Shown here one piece after another: positions 57,093 to 64,000 of a stretch of DNA of 64,000 nt. The stretch is from Methylobacterium sp. SyP6R (GTDB lineage Bacteria > Pseudomonadota > Alphaproteobacteria > Rhizobiales > Beijerinckiaceae). The notes beneath the pieces are model-generated. The model saw only the letters and a program-made list of their open reading frames with translations, made no database searches and was not told the origin of the DNA. The stretch is taken from assembly GCF_019216885.1 (NCBI RefSeq), contig NZ_JAAQRC020000001.1:5521501-5585500 (forward strand), in the 5' to 3' direction. A program made the position numbers and the translations under genes. Position 1 is the first letter of the stretch; each line of letters begins with the position of its first letter.

Positions 57093-58460
57093 TCAGGCCG
57101 GTTGCGGCAAGCCCACCTTGTCCAGGGCCGCGTGCTGCCGGGCGGCGAGGTCGTCGAGGGAGAAGCGGTCGATCTGGGCCTCGAACAGGCGGTGATAGTT
57201 CAGTTCCGAGCGCAGATGCAGGAACACCGCGCCCAAGCCCACCGCCGCCCGGTCCATGAACACGAATTCCCGCGGCACCGTCACCGGCCCGCGCTCCTTG
57301 AGGGCGCGGTGGACCTCGAAGGCCTGGCGGCGGCCGTACTCGCTCGGCTTGACGCCGTCCGCCACGGTGCGGACCCGGTCCTCGAGCAGCGGCCCGTAGA
57401 TGAAGCGGGCCCAGATGTTCAGGGTATCGACGAGGTCCCGGGTGAGATTGCGGAATCCCCAGGTCTCGTAGGCGTGGACGATCCGGGCCTCTTCGTCGTG
57501 CAGCAGCCCCTTGTAGAGATCGACCACGCCGCCGACGAAGCGGGGATGGAAGATGCGGATGCAGCCGTAATCGAGCAAGTTGATGCCGGCTGGCTCGTCG
57601 CCCTCGGAAAAGACCGTGTAGTTGCCGAGATGGGGATCGCCGTGGATCACCGCGGCGCGGCTGAAGGGGTGCCACCAGGCCTGGAACATCGCATGCGCCA
57701 GGCGGTTGCGCACCTCCAGCGGCCCGCCGGTGAAGCTCAGGATCTTCTCGCCCTGGAGCCAGCCCTGGGTGAGCAGGCGCTTCGTCGAGAGGTCGGGGAA
57801 GACGACCGGGACGCGGACCGTCTCGACGCCCTTGAGCACGTCGGCATAGAGGGCGGCGTTGCGGGCCTCGCGGGTATAGTCCAGCTCCTCGCGCACCCGG
57901 TCGCCGATCTCCTTGGCGATCTCGCGGGTGTCGATCACCGAGCTGATGCGCCGGTGAAGCGCGAAGGCGAGTTCGAGCTGCTTGAGGTCCGCCTCGACGG
58001 CGGATTGCATGTCCGGATATTGCAGCTTGCAGGCGAGCGGCACGCCGTCCAGGGTCTCGGCCCGGTGGACCTGGCCGAGGGAGGCGGCGGCGGCGGGGCG
58101 CAAGTCGAAGGTGCCGAAACGGTCCTTCCACTGGGGCCCGAGCTCGGCGGCCATGCGGCGCTTGACGAAGGCGGCACCCATCGGCGGCGCCTCGGATTGC
58201 AGCTTCTGCAACTCGGCGGCGTATTCCGGCGGCAGCAGGTCCGGCACGGTGGCGAGAAGCTGCGCCACCTTCATGATCGGCCCCTTGAGGCCGCCCAGAG
58301 CCTGGGCGAGGGCGGCGGCGCTGGTGACGTCCTCGCCCTTGCGGCCGAGGAGCCGCGCACCGGCCATCCGGGCGGCGACGCCGCCGACATTGGCGCCGAC
58401 CTTCGCGTAGCGGGCGGCGCGGGCGGAGAAGCGATTGGCTTCGCTGTCGGAGGCGGACAT
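57093..58460 (-). CDS. ABC1/UbiB/AarF-family atypical kinase
   Basis: A 455-residue protein of the ADCK/UbiB family. Visible: LGGLKGPIMKVAQLLATVPDLLPPEYAAELQKLQSEAPPM (KxGQ-type motif altered to MKVAQ), the nucleotide-lysine in VPLACKLQYPDMQSAVEADLKQLE, a family EEVRTEL-like RVREELDYTREARNA, the catalytic loop HGDPHLGNYTVF and the DYG metal motif (LLDYGCIRIF). UbiB proteins support ubiquinone synthesis as ATPases; others have unknown roles. The KxGQ change is notable but common in divergent ABC1 members. Stands alone. Confidence 0.9.
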   Translation of the reverse strand: MSASDSEANRFSARAARYAKVGANVGGVAARMAGARLLGRKGEDVTSAAALAQALGGLKGPIMKVAQLLATVPDLLPPEYAAELQKLQSEAPPMGAAFVKRRMAAELGPQWKDRFGTFDLRPAAAASLGQVHRAETLDGVPLACKLQYPDMQSAVEADLKQLELAFALHRRISSVIDTREIAKEIGDRVREELDYTREARNAALYADVLKGVETVRVPVVFPDLSTKRLLTQGWLQGEKILSFTGGPLEVRNRLAHAMFQAWWHPFSRAAVIHGDPHLGNYTVFSEGDEPAGINLLDYGCIRIFHPRFVGGVVDLYKGLLHDEEARIVHAYETWGFRNLTRDLVDTLNIWARFIYGPLLEDRVRTVADGVKPSEYGRRQAFEVHRALKERGPVTVPREFVFMDRAAVGLGAVFLHLRSELNYHRLFEAQIDRFSLDDLAARQHAALDKVGLPQPA

Positions 58461-58574
58461 GCGGGATAAGGCTCGTGCGAGGATGCGCGCAGGCTGCCGC
58501 GCGCCGGTCTTGGAGCCCTAGATAATCCCGGCCGCCGTCGCCGCCAGGGCGACCGGACAGCGCGGGGCAGGCTC

Positions 58575-58886
58575 TCAGGTCTGCCGGAGGGCGGCGCGCA
58601 GGACCCGCACCATCTCCTCGATGGCACCGTCCTGGTCCTTGGCGCGCACCGCGTAGTCGACGGAGGCGTCGAGATGGGTGCTGATGAGCTGGAGCACCGC
58701 CTCGCGCACCGCTGCCGTGATGGCGTTCATCTGCTGCACCTCGTCGAGGCAGTAGCGGTCCTCCTGCACCATCGCCTGGAGGCCGCGCACCTGGCCCTCG
58801 ATGCGCTTGAGGCGCTGGAGGATAGGCTTTTTCTCCTCCTCCGTGCGTCGTATCTGGAGGCGCCCGTCGACGTACTGGTAATCCAT
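58575..58886 (-). CDS. CsoR/RcnR/FrmR-family transcriptional repressor, FrmR-like
   Basis: A 103-residue all-helical repressor: LQRLKRIEGQVRGLQAMVQEDRYCLDEVQQMNAITAAVREAVLQLISTHLD. Cys46 and His71 are spaced 25 apart as in FrmR (Cys35/His60). The third CsoR ligand position is Ser75 rather than Cys, which argues against copper sensing and for formaldehyde sensing (FrmR) or a divergent metal sensor. A methylotroph would have use for such a sensor. No target gene is adjacent; inverted repeats upstream could be its operator. Start at 58886 fits family N-terminus. Confidence 0.85.
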   Translation of the reverse strand: MDYQYVDGRLQIRRTEEEKKPILQRLKRIEGQVRGLQAMVQEDRYCLDEVQQMNAITAAVREAVLQLISTHLDASVDYAVRAKDQDGAIEEMVRVLRAALRQT

Positions 58887-58958
58887 GATGTGCCTTCCCC
58901 GACCGTGGGTCCGCCTCGTCCGGGGGGCGGGGGCGGCCCGGGCGACGTCGGGTCTGGT

Positions 58959-59010
58959 GATCGATTGCCGCCCTGTCCCTAAGGAACGGCAATCGATCCC
59001 CTATCAGGGG
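58959..59010. promoter_or_regulatory. Candidate operator of the FrmR/CsoR-type repressor
   Basis: A perfect 12-bp inverted pair GATCGATTGCCG / CGGCAATCGATC (58959-58970, 58987-58998) is followed by the palindrome CCCCTATCAGGGG (58998-59010), a GC-tract/A-T centre/GC-tract pattern like known CsoR/RcnR/FrmR sites. It lies about 73-124 bp upstream of the repressor start. Assignment is inference. Confidence 0.5.
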
Positions 59011-59066
59011 CGCACAGGTCAAGCTCAATCTTGGCGCAGGCTCCGCCCGCGCCTGCGCCGGATGGC

Positions 59067-59334
59067 CTAGCTCTTGCTTGGTCGGGTCTTGCTGGTGGTG
59101 GCCGGGGGAGCGGTCATCTGCTCTGTCTGGGCGCCGGAATCGGGCCGGGCGGGCCCGAGCACCGGTTCCTCGCCCAGCGGCTCGAAGGCCTCGAAGTGGA
59201 GCCGGCCCGTTGCCGTCGATCGACGGACCTTCCGCGAAGCGGCCGGGCGGGACCGGCGTGCCGTTGCGCTCGATACCCATGAACATGTCGCTGAATTCCC
59301 GCGCCTCCTTCGACTGGTCGAAGCCGTTGGGCAC
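59067..59334 (-). pseudogene. Small hypothetical gene interrupted by an apparent one-base insertion
   Basis: The frame starting at a GTG (59334; AAGGAAGGA is 6 bases upstream) reads MPNGFDQSKEAREFSDMFMG through FAEGPSIDGNG. After GACGGCAAC the frame turns to Pro/Arg noise, but the +1 frame continues protein-like as RLHFEAFEPLGEEPVLGPAR to a TAG at 59067. Removing one G of the GGG at about 59206-59208 restores an 88-residue frame. It is either a broken gene or a base error. No family recognised; the tail is Thr/Pro/Ser/Lys-rich. Confidence 0.6.
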
Positions 59335-59398
59335 CGGCAATCCTTCCTTCAGCCCGCCATGTCCTCGACGATCGCCAGCCATTGCTGCTGGCGCATCG

Positions 59399-59614
59399 TT
59401 AGACGTGCGAGCAGTCGAACGGCGCGCCGTCGCAATTGACGGGCAGGGCCGCCATGCCGATGGAGAGCAGGCGGCGCTGGAGCATGCCCTCGACGACGTG
59501 GCGCGGGCGCTCCCCGACCATCACCGCCCCGACGATCGGGTTGGCCTGGGCCGAGGTCTCCTGGAGGGTGGCCGGCGCGTCCTCGAGGTTGAGGGCCACC
59601 GCCGTCGACAGCAT
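59399..59614 (-). CDS. Possible small protein, unknown
   Basis: A 71-residue frame starting [20 protein letters not shown] and ending DCDGAPF-like (…[15 protein letters not shown]). Composition is protein-like ([22 protein letters not shown]) and unlike the Arg/Pro-rich noise of other frames here. The ribosome binding site is weak. The stop is followed two bases later by a 15-codon frame (ATGCGCCAGCAGCAATGGCT onward) and then by the frameshifted gene, so the three could belong to one damaged or split locus. Confidence 0.45.
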   Translation of the reverse strand: MLSTAVALNLEDAPATLQETSAQANPIVGAVMVGERPRHVVEGMLQRRLLSIGMAALPVNCDGAPFDCSHV

Positions 59615-59925
59615 CTCGATGTGGCTGATCCCCCCGGTGGCGGCGGTTCGAGCGCGGCGGCGGGTTTCTTCCTCTTCCCACGGGCTTGGCGTATTCACTC
59701 CCCCTCGGTCCGAGCGCTTCTCCATTCGGAAGTCGCGCGCCTCTCCTCTTCCGGGCGATCCCGGTCTTGCCCGGTATCGCCTGGGGATGGGAAAATGCTC
59801 GCTTGTACGAGGGGTTGGGCTTCCGAGACGGTATGTAAGCTTGCACGCTGCCCACAGGGAGAGGAGGGGTTCCCGCGCCTCGCCCCCGAACGACGGCCCT
59901 GTTTCCGAGGACTCAACTGCCGCCG
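59615..59925. other. Gene-free stretch upstream of the glycosyltransferase
   Basis: About 310 bp between a minus-strand small gene and the plus-strand glycosyltransferase. Open frames are Arg/Pro/Gly-rich shadows. It should contain two divergent promoters, none recognised. Confidence 0.5.
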
Positions 59926-61155
59926 ATGCGCGTTCTCTTCGTCCACCAGAACTTCCCCGGCCAGTACCGCCACGTCGCCCCGGCTCTTGCCGCGCGGCCC
60001 GGCACCGAGGTGGTGGCACTCGGTATCAACCCGGCGCCCGTCCTGCCGGGGGTGCGCCACCTGCGCTACACGGTCGCCGGGCGTTCCACCTCCGGCATCC
60101 ATCCGCTGGCGGCGAGTTTCGAGACCGCGACCCTGCGGGGCGAGGCGGCGGCGCGGGCAGCGCTCGCGCTGAAGGCCGAGGGCTTCCATCCGGACGTGAT
60201 CTGCGGCCATTCCGGCTGGGGCGAGACGCTGTTTCTCAAGGACGTCTGGCCGCGGGCGCGGCTCCTGACCTTCGCGGAATTCTTCTACCATGCGACGGGT
60301 GCCGATTCCGGCTTCGATCCGGAATTTCCGAGTATCGAGGCCGACGCATGGCGCACCCGCGCCCGCAATGCCGGGCAGCTCGTCGCCTTCGAGGCCTCCG
60401 ACCGGCTGGTCAGCCCGACCGCCTGGCAGGCGAGCCGGCTCCCGGCCGTGTTCCGCGACCGGCTCAGCGTGATCCACGACGGCATCGACACCGACCTGCT
60501 GCGGCCCGATTCCGGCGCCCGCATCACGCTGGGCCGCGATCGGCTGTCCCTAGGGGTCGGGGACGAGGTCGTCACCTTCGTCAACCGCAACCTCGAACCC
60601 TATCGCGGCTATCACAGCTTCATGCGGGCCCTGCCCGAGATCCTGCGCCGGCGACCGAAGGCCCGGGCGGTGATCGTCGGCGGCAGCGACACCAGCTACG
60701 GCGCCAGGCCCCCGGCCGGTCGAACCTGGCGCGACATCTTCCTCGACGAGGTCAAGGCGGAGCTCGACCTGTCGCGGGTCCATTTCGTCGGCAAGATCCC
60801 GTATCGCGACTATGTCGACCTGTTGCGGGTCTCGGCGGCCCACGTCTACCTGACCTACCCGTTCGTCCTGTCCTGGTCGATGCTGGAAGCGATGGCGCTC
60901 GGCGCCTGCATCGTCGGCTCGGCGACCCCGCCGGTCGAGGAGGTGATCCGTCAGGGCGAGAACGGGCTCCTGGTCGATTTCTTCTCGCCGGCCGCGATCG
61001 CCGAGGCGGTGGTCGGCGTGCTGGCCGATCCCGCCCTCGTCGCCCCCTTGCGGGCGGCGGCGCGGCAGACCGCGCTCGCCTACGACCTCGGGCGGGTCTG
61101 CCTCCCGGCACATCTGCGCCTGATCGAGGCGGTTGCCGCCGGGGGCGGAGCCTAG
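59926..61155 (+). CDS. Glycosyltransferase, GT4/group 1 family
   Basis: A 409-residue GT-B enzyme. The N-terminal fold opens [21 protein letters not shown], the mid-linker holds [14 protein letters not shown], and the C-terminal nucleotide-sugar domain (about 205-390) has [89 protein letters not shown], with the conserved E(x7)E in the last part. Acceptor and donor unknown. It does not overlap the rph gene and is probably a single gene. Confidence 0.9.
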   Translation: MRVLFVHQNFPGQYRHVAPALAARPGTEVVALGINPAPVLPGVRHLRYTVAGRSTSGIHPLAASFETATLRGEAAARAALALKAEGFHPDVICGHSGWGETLFLKDVWPRARLLTFAEFFYHATGADSGFDPEFPSIEADAWRTRARNAGQLVAFEASDRLVSPTAWQASRLPAVFRDRLSVIHDGIDTDLLRPDSGARITLGRDRLSLGVGDEVVTFVNRNLEPYRGYHSFMRALPEILRRRPKARAVIVGGSDTSYGARPPAGRTWRDIFLDEVKAELDLSRVHFVGKIPYRDYVDLLRVSAAHVYLTYPFVLSWSMLEAMALGACIVGSATPPVEEVIRQGENGLLVDFFSPAAIAEAVVGVLADPALVAPLRAAARQTALAYDLGRVCLPAHLRLIEAVAAGGGA

Positions 61156-61296
61156 CAACCTTCTGCGCCGCCGGCTTCGCGGCGGGGGAGGCGGGTTCCC
61201 CTTGCCGCCCCCGGCGCCAGCGCCTAAGAGCGCGCGGCCCTCAGCAAATCTCAAGCGTCGCGCCGACGAGCGCGGCGCCCCGGACAGGAGTTGCCC

Positions 61297-62010
61297 ATGC
61301 GCCCCTCGAAGCGCGCCCCCGACGAGCTGCGCAAGGTCACGCTGGAGCGGGGCGTCTCGCGCTACGCCGAGGGCTCCTGCCTCGTCACCTTCGGGGAGAC
61401 CAAGGTGCTGTGCACCGCCTCGCTCGAGGAGCGCGGGCCGTCCTGGCTGCGCGGCTCCGGCAAGGGCTGGATCACCGCCGAATACAGCATGCTGCCGCGC
61501 GCCACCCACGACCGCAACCGGCGCGAGGTCAATGCCGGCAAGCCCTCCGGCCGCACCCAGGAGATCCAGCGCCTGATCGGCCGGTCCCTGCGCGCCGTGG
61601 TGAACCTGCCGGCGGTCGGCGAGCGCCAGATCGTCGTCGATTGCGACGTGCTCCAGGCCGATGGCGGCACCCGCACGGCGGCGATCACCGGCGCCTGGGT
61701 GGCGCTCCACGAGTGCTTCACCTGGATGCGCGGCCGCTCGATCATCTCGGTCGATCCGATGCGCGACCACGTCGCGGCGATCTCCTGCGGCATCCACAAG
61801 GGCACGCCCGTCCTCGACCTCGACTACGCCGAGGATTCCGGCGCCGAGACCGATGCCAACTTCGTCATCACCGGCTCGGGCGGCATCGTCGAGGTGCAGG
61901 GCACGGCCGAGGTGAAGCCGTTCTCCGAGGAGGAGTTCCTGAGCCTGCTGCGGCTGGCCAAGACCGGCACCGCCGAACTGGTGGCGCTCCAGAAGCAGGC
62001 CATCGCCTGA
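61297..62010 (+). CDS. rph: Ribonuclease PH
   Basis: A 237-residue phosphorolytic 3'-5' exoribonuclease that trims tRNA 3' ends. Motifs: [106 protein letters not shown] and [20 protein letters not shown]. Start at the ATG 61297, 6 bases after AGGAG; a TTG two codons earlier is inside the spacing. The stop overlaps the rdgB start (TGATG). Confidence 0.97.
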   Translation: MRPSKRAPDELRKVTLERGVSRYAEGSCLVTFGETKVLCTASLEERGPSWLRGSGKGWITAEYSMLPRATHDRNRREVNAGKPSGRTQEIQRLIGRSLRAVVNLPAVGERQIVVDCDVLQADGGTRTAAITGAWVALHECFTWMRGRSIISVDPMRDHVAAISCGIHKGTPVLDLDYAEDSGAETDANFVITGSGGIVEVQGTAEVKPFSEEEFLSLLRLAKTGTAELVALQKQAIA

Positions 62011-62642
62011 TGGGCCGCCTCCTCACCGGGCGGGTCGTGATCGCGACCCACAATGCCGGCAAGCTGCGCGAGATGCGCGAGCTGCTGGCGCCCTTCGGCG
62101 TCGAGGCGGTCTCGGCCGGGGAGCTGAATCTCCCCGAGCCGGACGAGACCGGCACGATGTTCTCGGAGAACGCCGCCATCAAGGCGCGGGCGGCGACGCA
62201 GGCCACCGGCCTTCCGGCCTTCGCGGACGATTCCGGGCTCTGCGTCGATGCCCTCGACGGGGCGCCCGGCCTGTTCTCGGCCCGCTGGTCCGGCGGCTCG
62301 AAGGATTTCTCCGGCGCGATGGCACGCATCGAGCGCGAGCTGACCATCCGCGACGCCACCGACCGCCGCGCGCACTTCGTCTCGGCCCTGGTCCTGACCT
62401 GGCCGGACGGGCACGAGGAGCTGTTCGAGGGGCGGGTGTTCGGCGAACTGGTCTGGCCGCCCCGCGGCGACAAGGGTTTCGGCTACGACCCGATGTTCAA
62501 GCCGGACGAGAGCCCGTTCACCTTCGGCGAGCTGTCCTCGGAGGACAAGCACGGCATCGACTGGGAGACGCGAGAAGCGCTCTCGCACCGCGCCCGCGCC
62601 TTCCTGGCGCTCGCCGCCGCCTGCCTGCGCCGGCCGGACTGA
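62010..62642 (+). CDS. rdgB: XTP/dITP pyrophosphatase (RdgB/HAM1)
   Basis: A 210-residue house-cleaning nucleotidase that removes non-canonical purine triphosphates. [75 protein letters not shown] and SHRARAF match the family. Coupled to rph by a one-base stop-start overlap, a common pairing in alphaproteobacteria. Confidence 0.97.
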   Translation: MGRLLTGRVVIATHNAGKLREMRELLAPFGVEAVSAGELNLPEPDETGTMFSENAAIKARAATQATGLPAFADDSGLCVDALDGAPGLFSARWSGGSKDFSGAMARIERELTIRDATDRRAHFVSALVLTWPDGHEELFEGRVFGELVWPPRGDKGFGYDPMFKPDESPFTFGELSSEDKHGIDWETREALSHRARAFLALAAACLRRPD

Positions 62643-62649
62643 ATATGAC

Positions 62650-62681
62650 AAAGGCGCCCGCTCCGGGGGAGGGGCGCCTTG
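62650..62681. terminator. Bidirectional terminator between rdgB and ohr
   Basis: Hairpin AAGGCGCCC...GGGGCGCCTT around CGCTCCGGGGGA loop sequence, with A-run before and TT after, between two convergent genes. Confidence 0.7.
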
Positions 62682-62723
62682 CTGGGACGGGGGCGGCGCT
62701 CGAGGCCGCCCCGCCGCGACGGA

Positions 62724-63149
62724 TTACGCGACCGTCAGGCCGACATCGACGTTGCCGCGGGTGGCGTTCGAGTAGGGGCACACTTGGTGGGCCTTCTCGA
62801 CCAGCGTCTCGGCGGTCGCCTTGTCGAGGCCCGGCAGCGAGATGGTCAAGTCGGCGGTGATGCCGAAGCCGCCCTCGGAGCGCGGGCCGATGCCGACCTT
62901 GGCGGTCACGGTGGTATCGGCCGGGACGGCGATCTTCTCCTGGCCGCCGACGAACTTCATCGCGCCGAGGAAGCAGGCGGCGTAGCCGGCCGCGAAGAGC
63001 TGCTCGGGGTTGTTGCCGGCGCCGCCGGCGCCGCCGAGCTCCTTGGGGGTCGACAGCTTGACGTCGAGGCTGCCGTCCTGGGTCTGGGCGCGACCGTCGC
63101 GACCGCCATTCGCCGTGGCCTGGGTGGTGTACTTCACGTCGACCGACAT
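62724..63149 (-). CDS. ohr: Organic hydroperoxide resistance protein Ohr (OsmC family)
   Basis: A 141-residue thiol peroxidase. The two active cysteines are in YAACFLGA (Cys59) and HQVCPYSNATRGN (Cys124). NPEQLFAAGYAACF, the acidic Glu and the GGRDGRA basic motif also match Ohr rather than OsmC. It reduces fatty-acid and organic hydroperoxides. Divergent to an OhrR-type regulator, with a palindrome between. Confidence 0.96.
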   Translation of the reverse strand: MSVDVKYTTQATANGGRDGRAQTQDGSLDVKLSTPKELGGAGGAGNNPEQLFAAGYAACFLGAMKFVGGQEKIAVPADTTVTAKVGIGPRSEGGFGITADLTISLPGLDKATAETLVEKAHQVCPYSNATRGNVDVGLTVA

Positions 63150-63226
63150 CGGGGCTCTCCTCAGATCGGGCGGCCTGGGATGGAGGCATCCCGGCGCGCC
63201 GCGGCACGGTCATAGATCGAAATCCG

Positions 63227-63238
63227 ATTGCGCGCAAT
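63227..63238. promoter_or_regulatory. Candidate OhrR operator
   Basis: Perfect 12-bp palindrome ATTGCGCGCAAT between the divergent ohr and ohrR genes, 78 bases from the ohr start. MarR-type regulators bind short palindromes here; the exact rhizobial OhrR site is not certain to me. Confidence 0.6.
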
Positions 63239-63333
63239 TTGTTTTTGTGCGCCGTCATGGCTATGATCGTGACGAACCCGGGCGCAGAGTGTTCCTCGGG
63301 CCGCGGTCCGGCCCCGCTCGACGGAGCCCTAGA

Positions 63334-63438
63334 GGAGCCGGACATGGGGGAGCCGGACATGGGGGAGCCGGACATGGGGGAGCGGGACATGGGGGAGCGG
63401 GACGTAGGGGAGAGGGACATGGAGGAGCGGGACATGTC
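63334..63438 (+). repeat. Seven 15-bp tandem repeats, each with Shine-Dalgarno and (mostly) ATG, at the ohrR start
   Basis: Units GGAGCCGGACATGGG or variants start at 63334, 63349, 63364, 63379, 63394, 63409 and 63424. Six of seven hold an in-frame ATG (63344, 63359, 63374, 63389, 63419 and 63434); the fifth has GTA. Each ATG has GGAG about 6 bases upstream. In frame they encode (MGEPD/MGERD)-type repeats. Confidence 0.92.
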
Positions 63439-63964
63439 CGAGATCGACGCGCGCCGCGAGACCGTCGCCCGGAATTCCGACCGGGATGCCGGTCGAGATG
63501 ATCCCGGTCAGGCGGACGCCCTGCACCTGTCCAACCAGATCTGCTTCGCGGTCTATTCGGCGGCGCACGCCTTCAACCGGATCTACAAGCCCCTCCTCGA
63601 TCGGATCGGCCTGACCTACCCGCAATATCTCGTGCTGCTCCTGCTCTGGGAGCAGGACGGGCAGACGATGAAGACCCTCGGACAGCGCCTCTACCTCGAT
63701 TCCGGCACGCTGACGCCGCTGCTCAAGCGCCTGGAGGCGGCGGGGCTGGTGACGCGGACCCGCGACGCCGAGGACGAGCGGCTGATGCGCATCGGCCTGA
63801 CCGAGGCCGGCGCATCCTTACGCGACAAGGCGATGCCGTTCCCCGACGAGATCGTCTGCGCCTCCGGCCGGCCGGCGGAACGCCTGGTGGCCCTGCGCGA
63901 CGAGATCCTGGCCCTGCGCGACAGCCTGCATGACTGCGCGGCGCCGGATCGCGGGGGGGCGTGA
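63434..63964 (+). CDS. ohrR: OhrR-type MarR-family redox regulator
   Basis: A 176-residue regulator: flexible N-terminal tail (about 1-30), then the redox-sensing helix LSNQICFAVYSAAHAFNRIYKPLLDRIGLTYPQYLVLLLLWEQ with the reactive cysteine (Cys37) in the expected place, and the winged helix (about 75-125) with TMKTLGQRLYLDSGTLTPLLKRLEAAGLVTRTRD. It represses ohr until oxidised. The start at 63434 has GGAGGAG 6 bases upstream, but several upstream ATGs in the tandem repeats are equally served, giving up to about 30 extra residues. Location divergent to ohr is classic. Confidence 0.93.
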   Translation: MSEIDARRETVARNSDRDAGRDDPGQADALHLSNQICFAVYSAAHAFNRIYKPLLDRIGLTYPQYLVLLLLWEQDGQTMKTLGQRLYLDSGTLTPLLKRLEAAGLVTRTRDAEDERLMRIGLTEAGASLRDKAMPFPDEIVCASGRPAERLVALRDEILALRDSLHDCAAPDRGGA

Positions 63965-64000
63965 GGGCGCATCACAGCATCGGCAGGTGCCGCGGCTTCG

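Overview
The window is a GC-rich chromosomal segment from an alphaproteobacterium, most likely a Methylobacteriaceae member (Methylobacterium or Methylorubrum type). This is inferred from the three-subunit pntAB operon with an aa3-oxidase subunit-IV-like gene upstream, a general-stress ECF sigma factor of the EcfG type, an FrmR-like repressor, and many palindromic repeats of the kind common in Hyphomicrobiales. No rRNA, phage, integrase, transposase or CRISPR array was seen.

Layout. 1-2.5 kb: thiamine genes (thiO end, thiS, thiG, thiE) split by a small GIY-YIG endonuclease gene with inverted-repeat flanks; thiE overlaps tail to tail with a 2-hydroxycarboxylate transporter. 4.3-11.1 kb: a minus-strand run of four genes (cytochrome b/ethylbenzene-dehydrogenase-like haem protein, 2Fe-2S flavin reductase, periplasmic binding protein, GGDEF-EAL protein). 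11.1-13.1 kb: a mostly non-coding, partly strongly AT-rich stretch holding one small membrane-protein gene. 13.1-16.8 kb: ornithine-cyclodeaminase-family protein, aldehyde dehydrogenase and FAD amine oxidase, probably one catabolic operon. 17.1-19.2 kb: two related double-GNAT acetyltransferases among palindromic repeats. 19.7-26.9 kb: a cupin, a complete dipeptide-type ABC importer with a fused double ATPase, and an Lrp/AsnC regulator. 27-34.5 kb: SpoIIAA-like protein, YgiQ radical SAM protein, outer-membrane barrel and a multi-PAS hybrid histidine kinase. 34.9-39 kb: a taurine uptake and transamination operon (tauABC plus taurine-pyruvate aminotransferase). 39.2-43.7 kb: small LuxR protein, a MacAB-type exporter and a FixJ-type response regulator. 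44.1-45.9 kb: three consecutive secreted Gly/Asn-repeat proteins, the strongest candidate for something undescribed. 45.9-50.4 kb: OprB-like porin, PPK2, small secreted proteins, ArsR regulator, and a sigma factor whose N-terminus looks like the anti-sigma factor NepR. 50.5-50.8 kb: two tandem tRNA-Tyr genes. 51-64 kb: recJ, pntB/pntA2/pntA1, COX4-like protein, ABC1 kinase, FrmR/CsoR repressor, a frameshifted small gene, glycosyltransferase, rph, rdgB, and a divergent ohr/ohrR pair.

Two themes cut across the window. First, cloverleaf-like palindromic repeats sit in almost every long gap, and several run into coding sequence (GIY-YIG C-terminus, binding-protein insert, acetyltransferase stops). 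Second, 15-bp in-frame tandem repeats sit at or near gene starts (response regulator, ohrR, upstream of GN-repeat gene 2), in ohrR repeating Shine-Dalgarno and ATG together.
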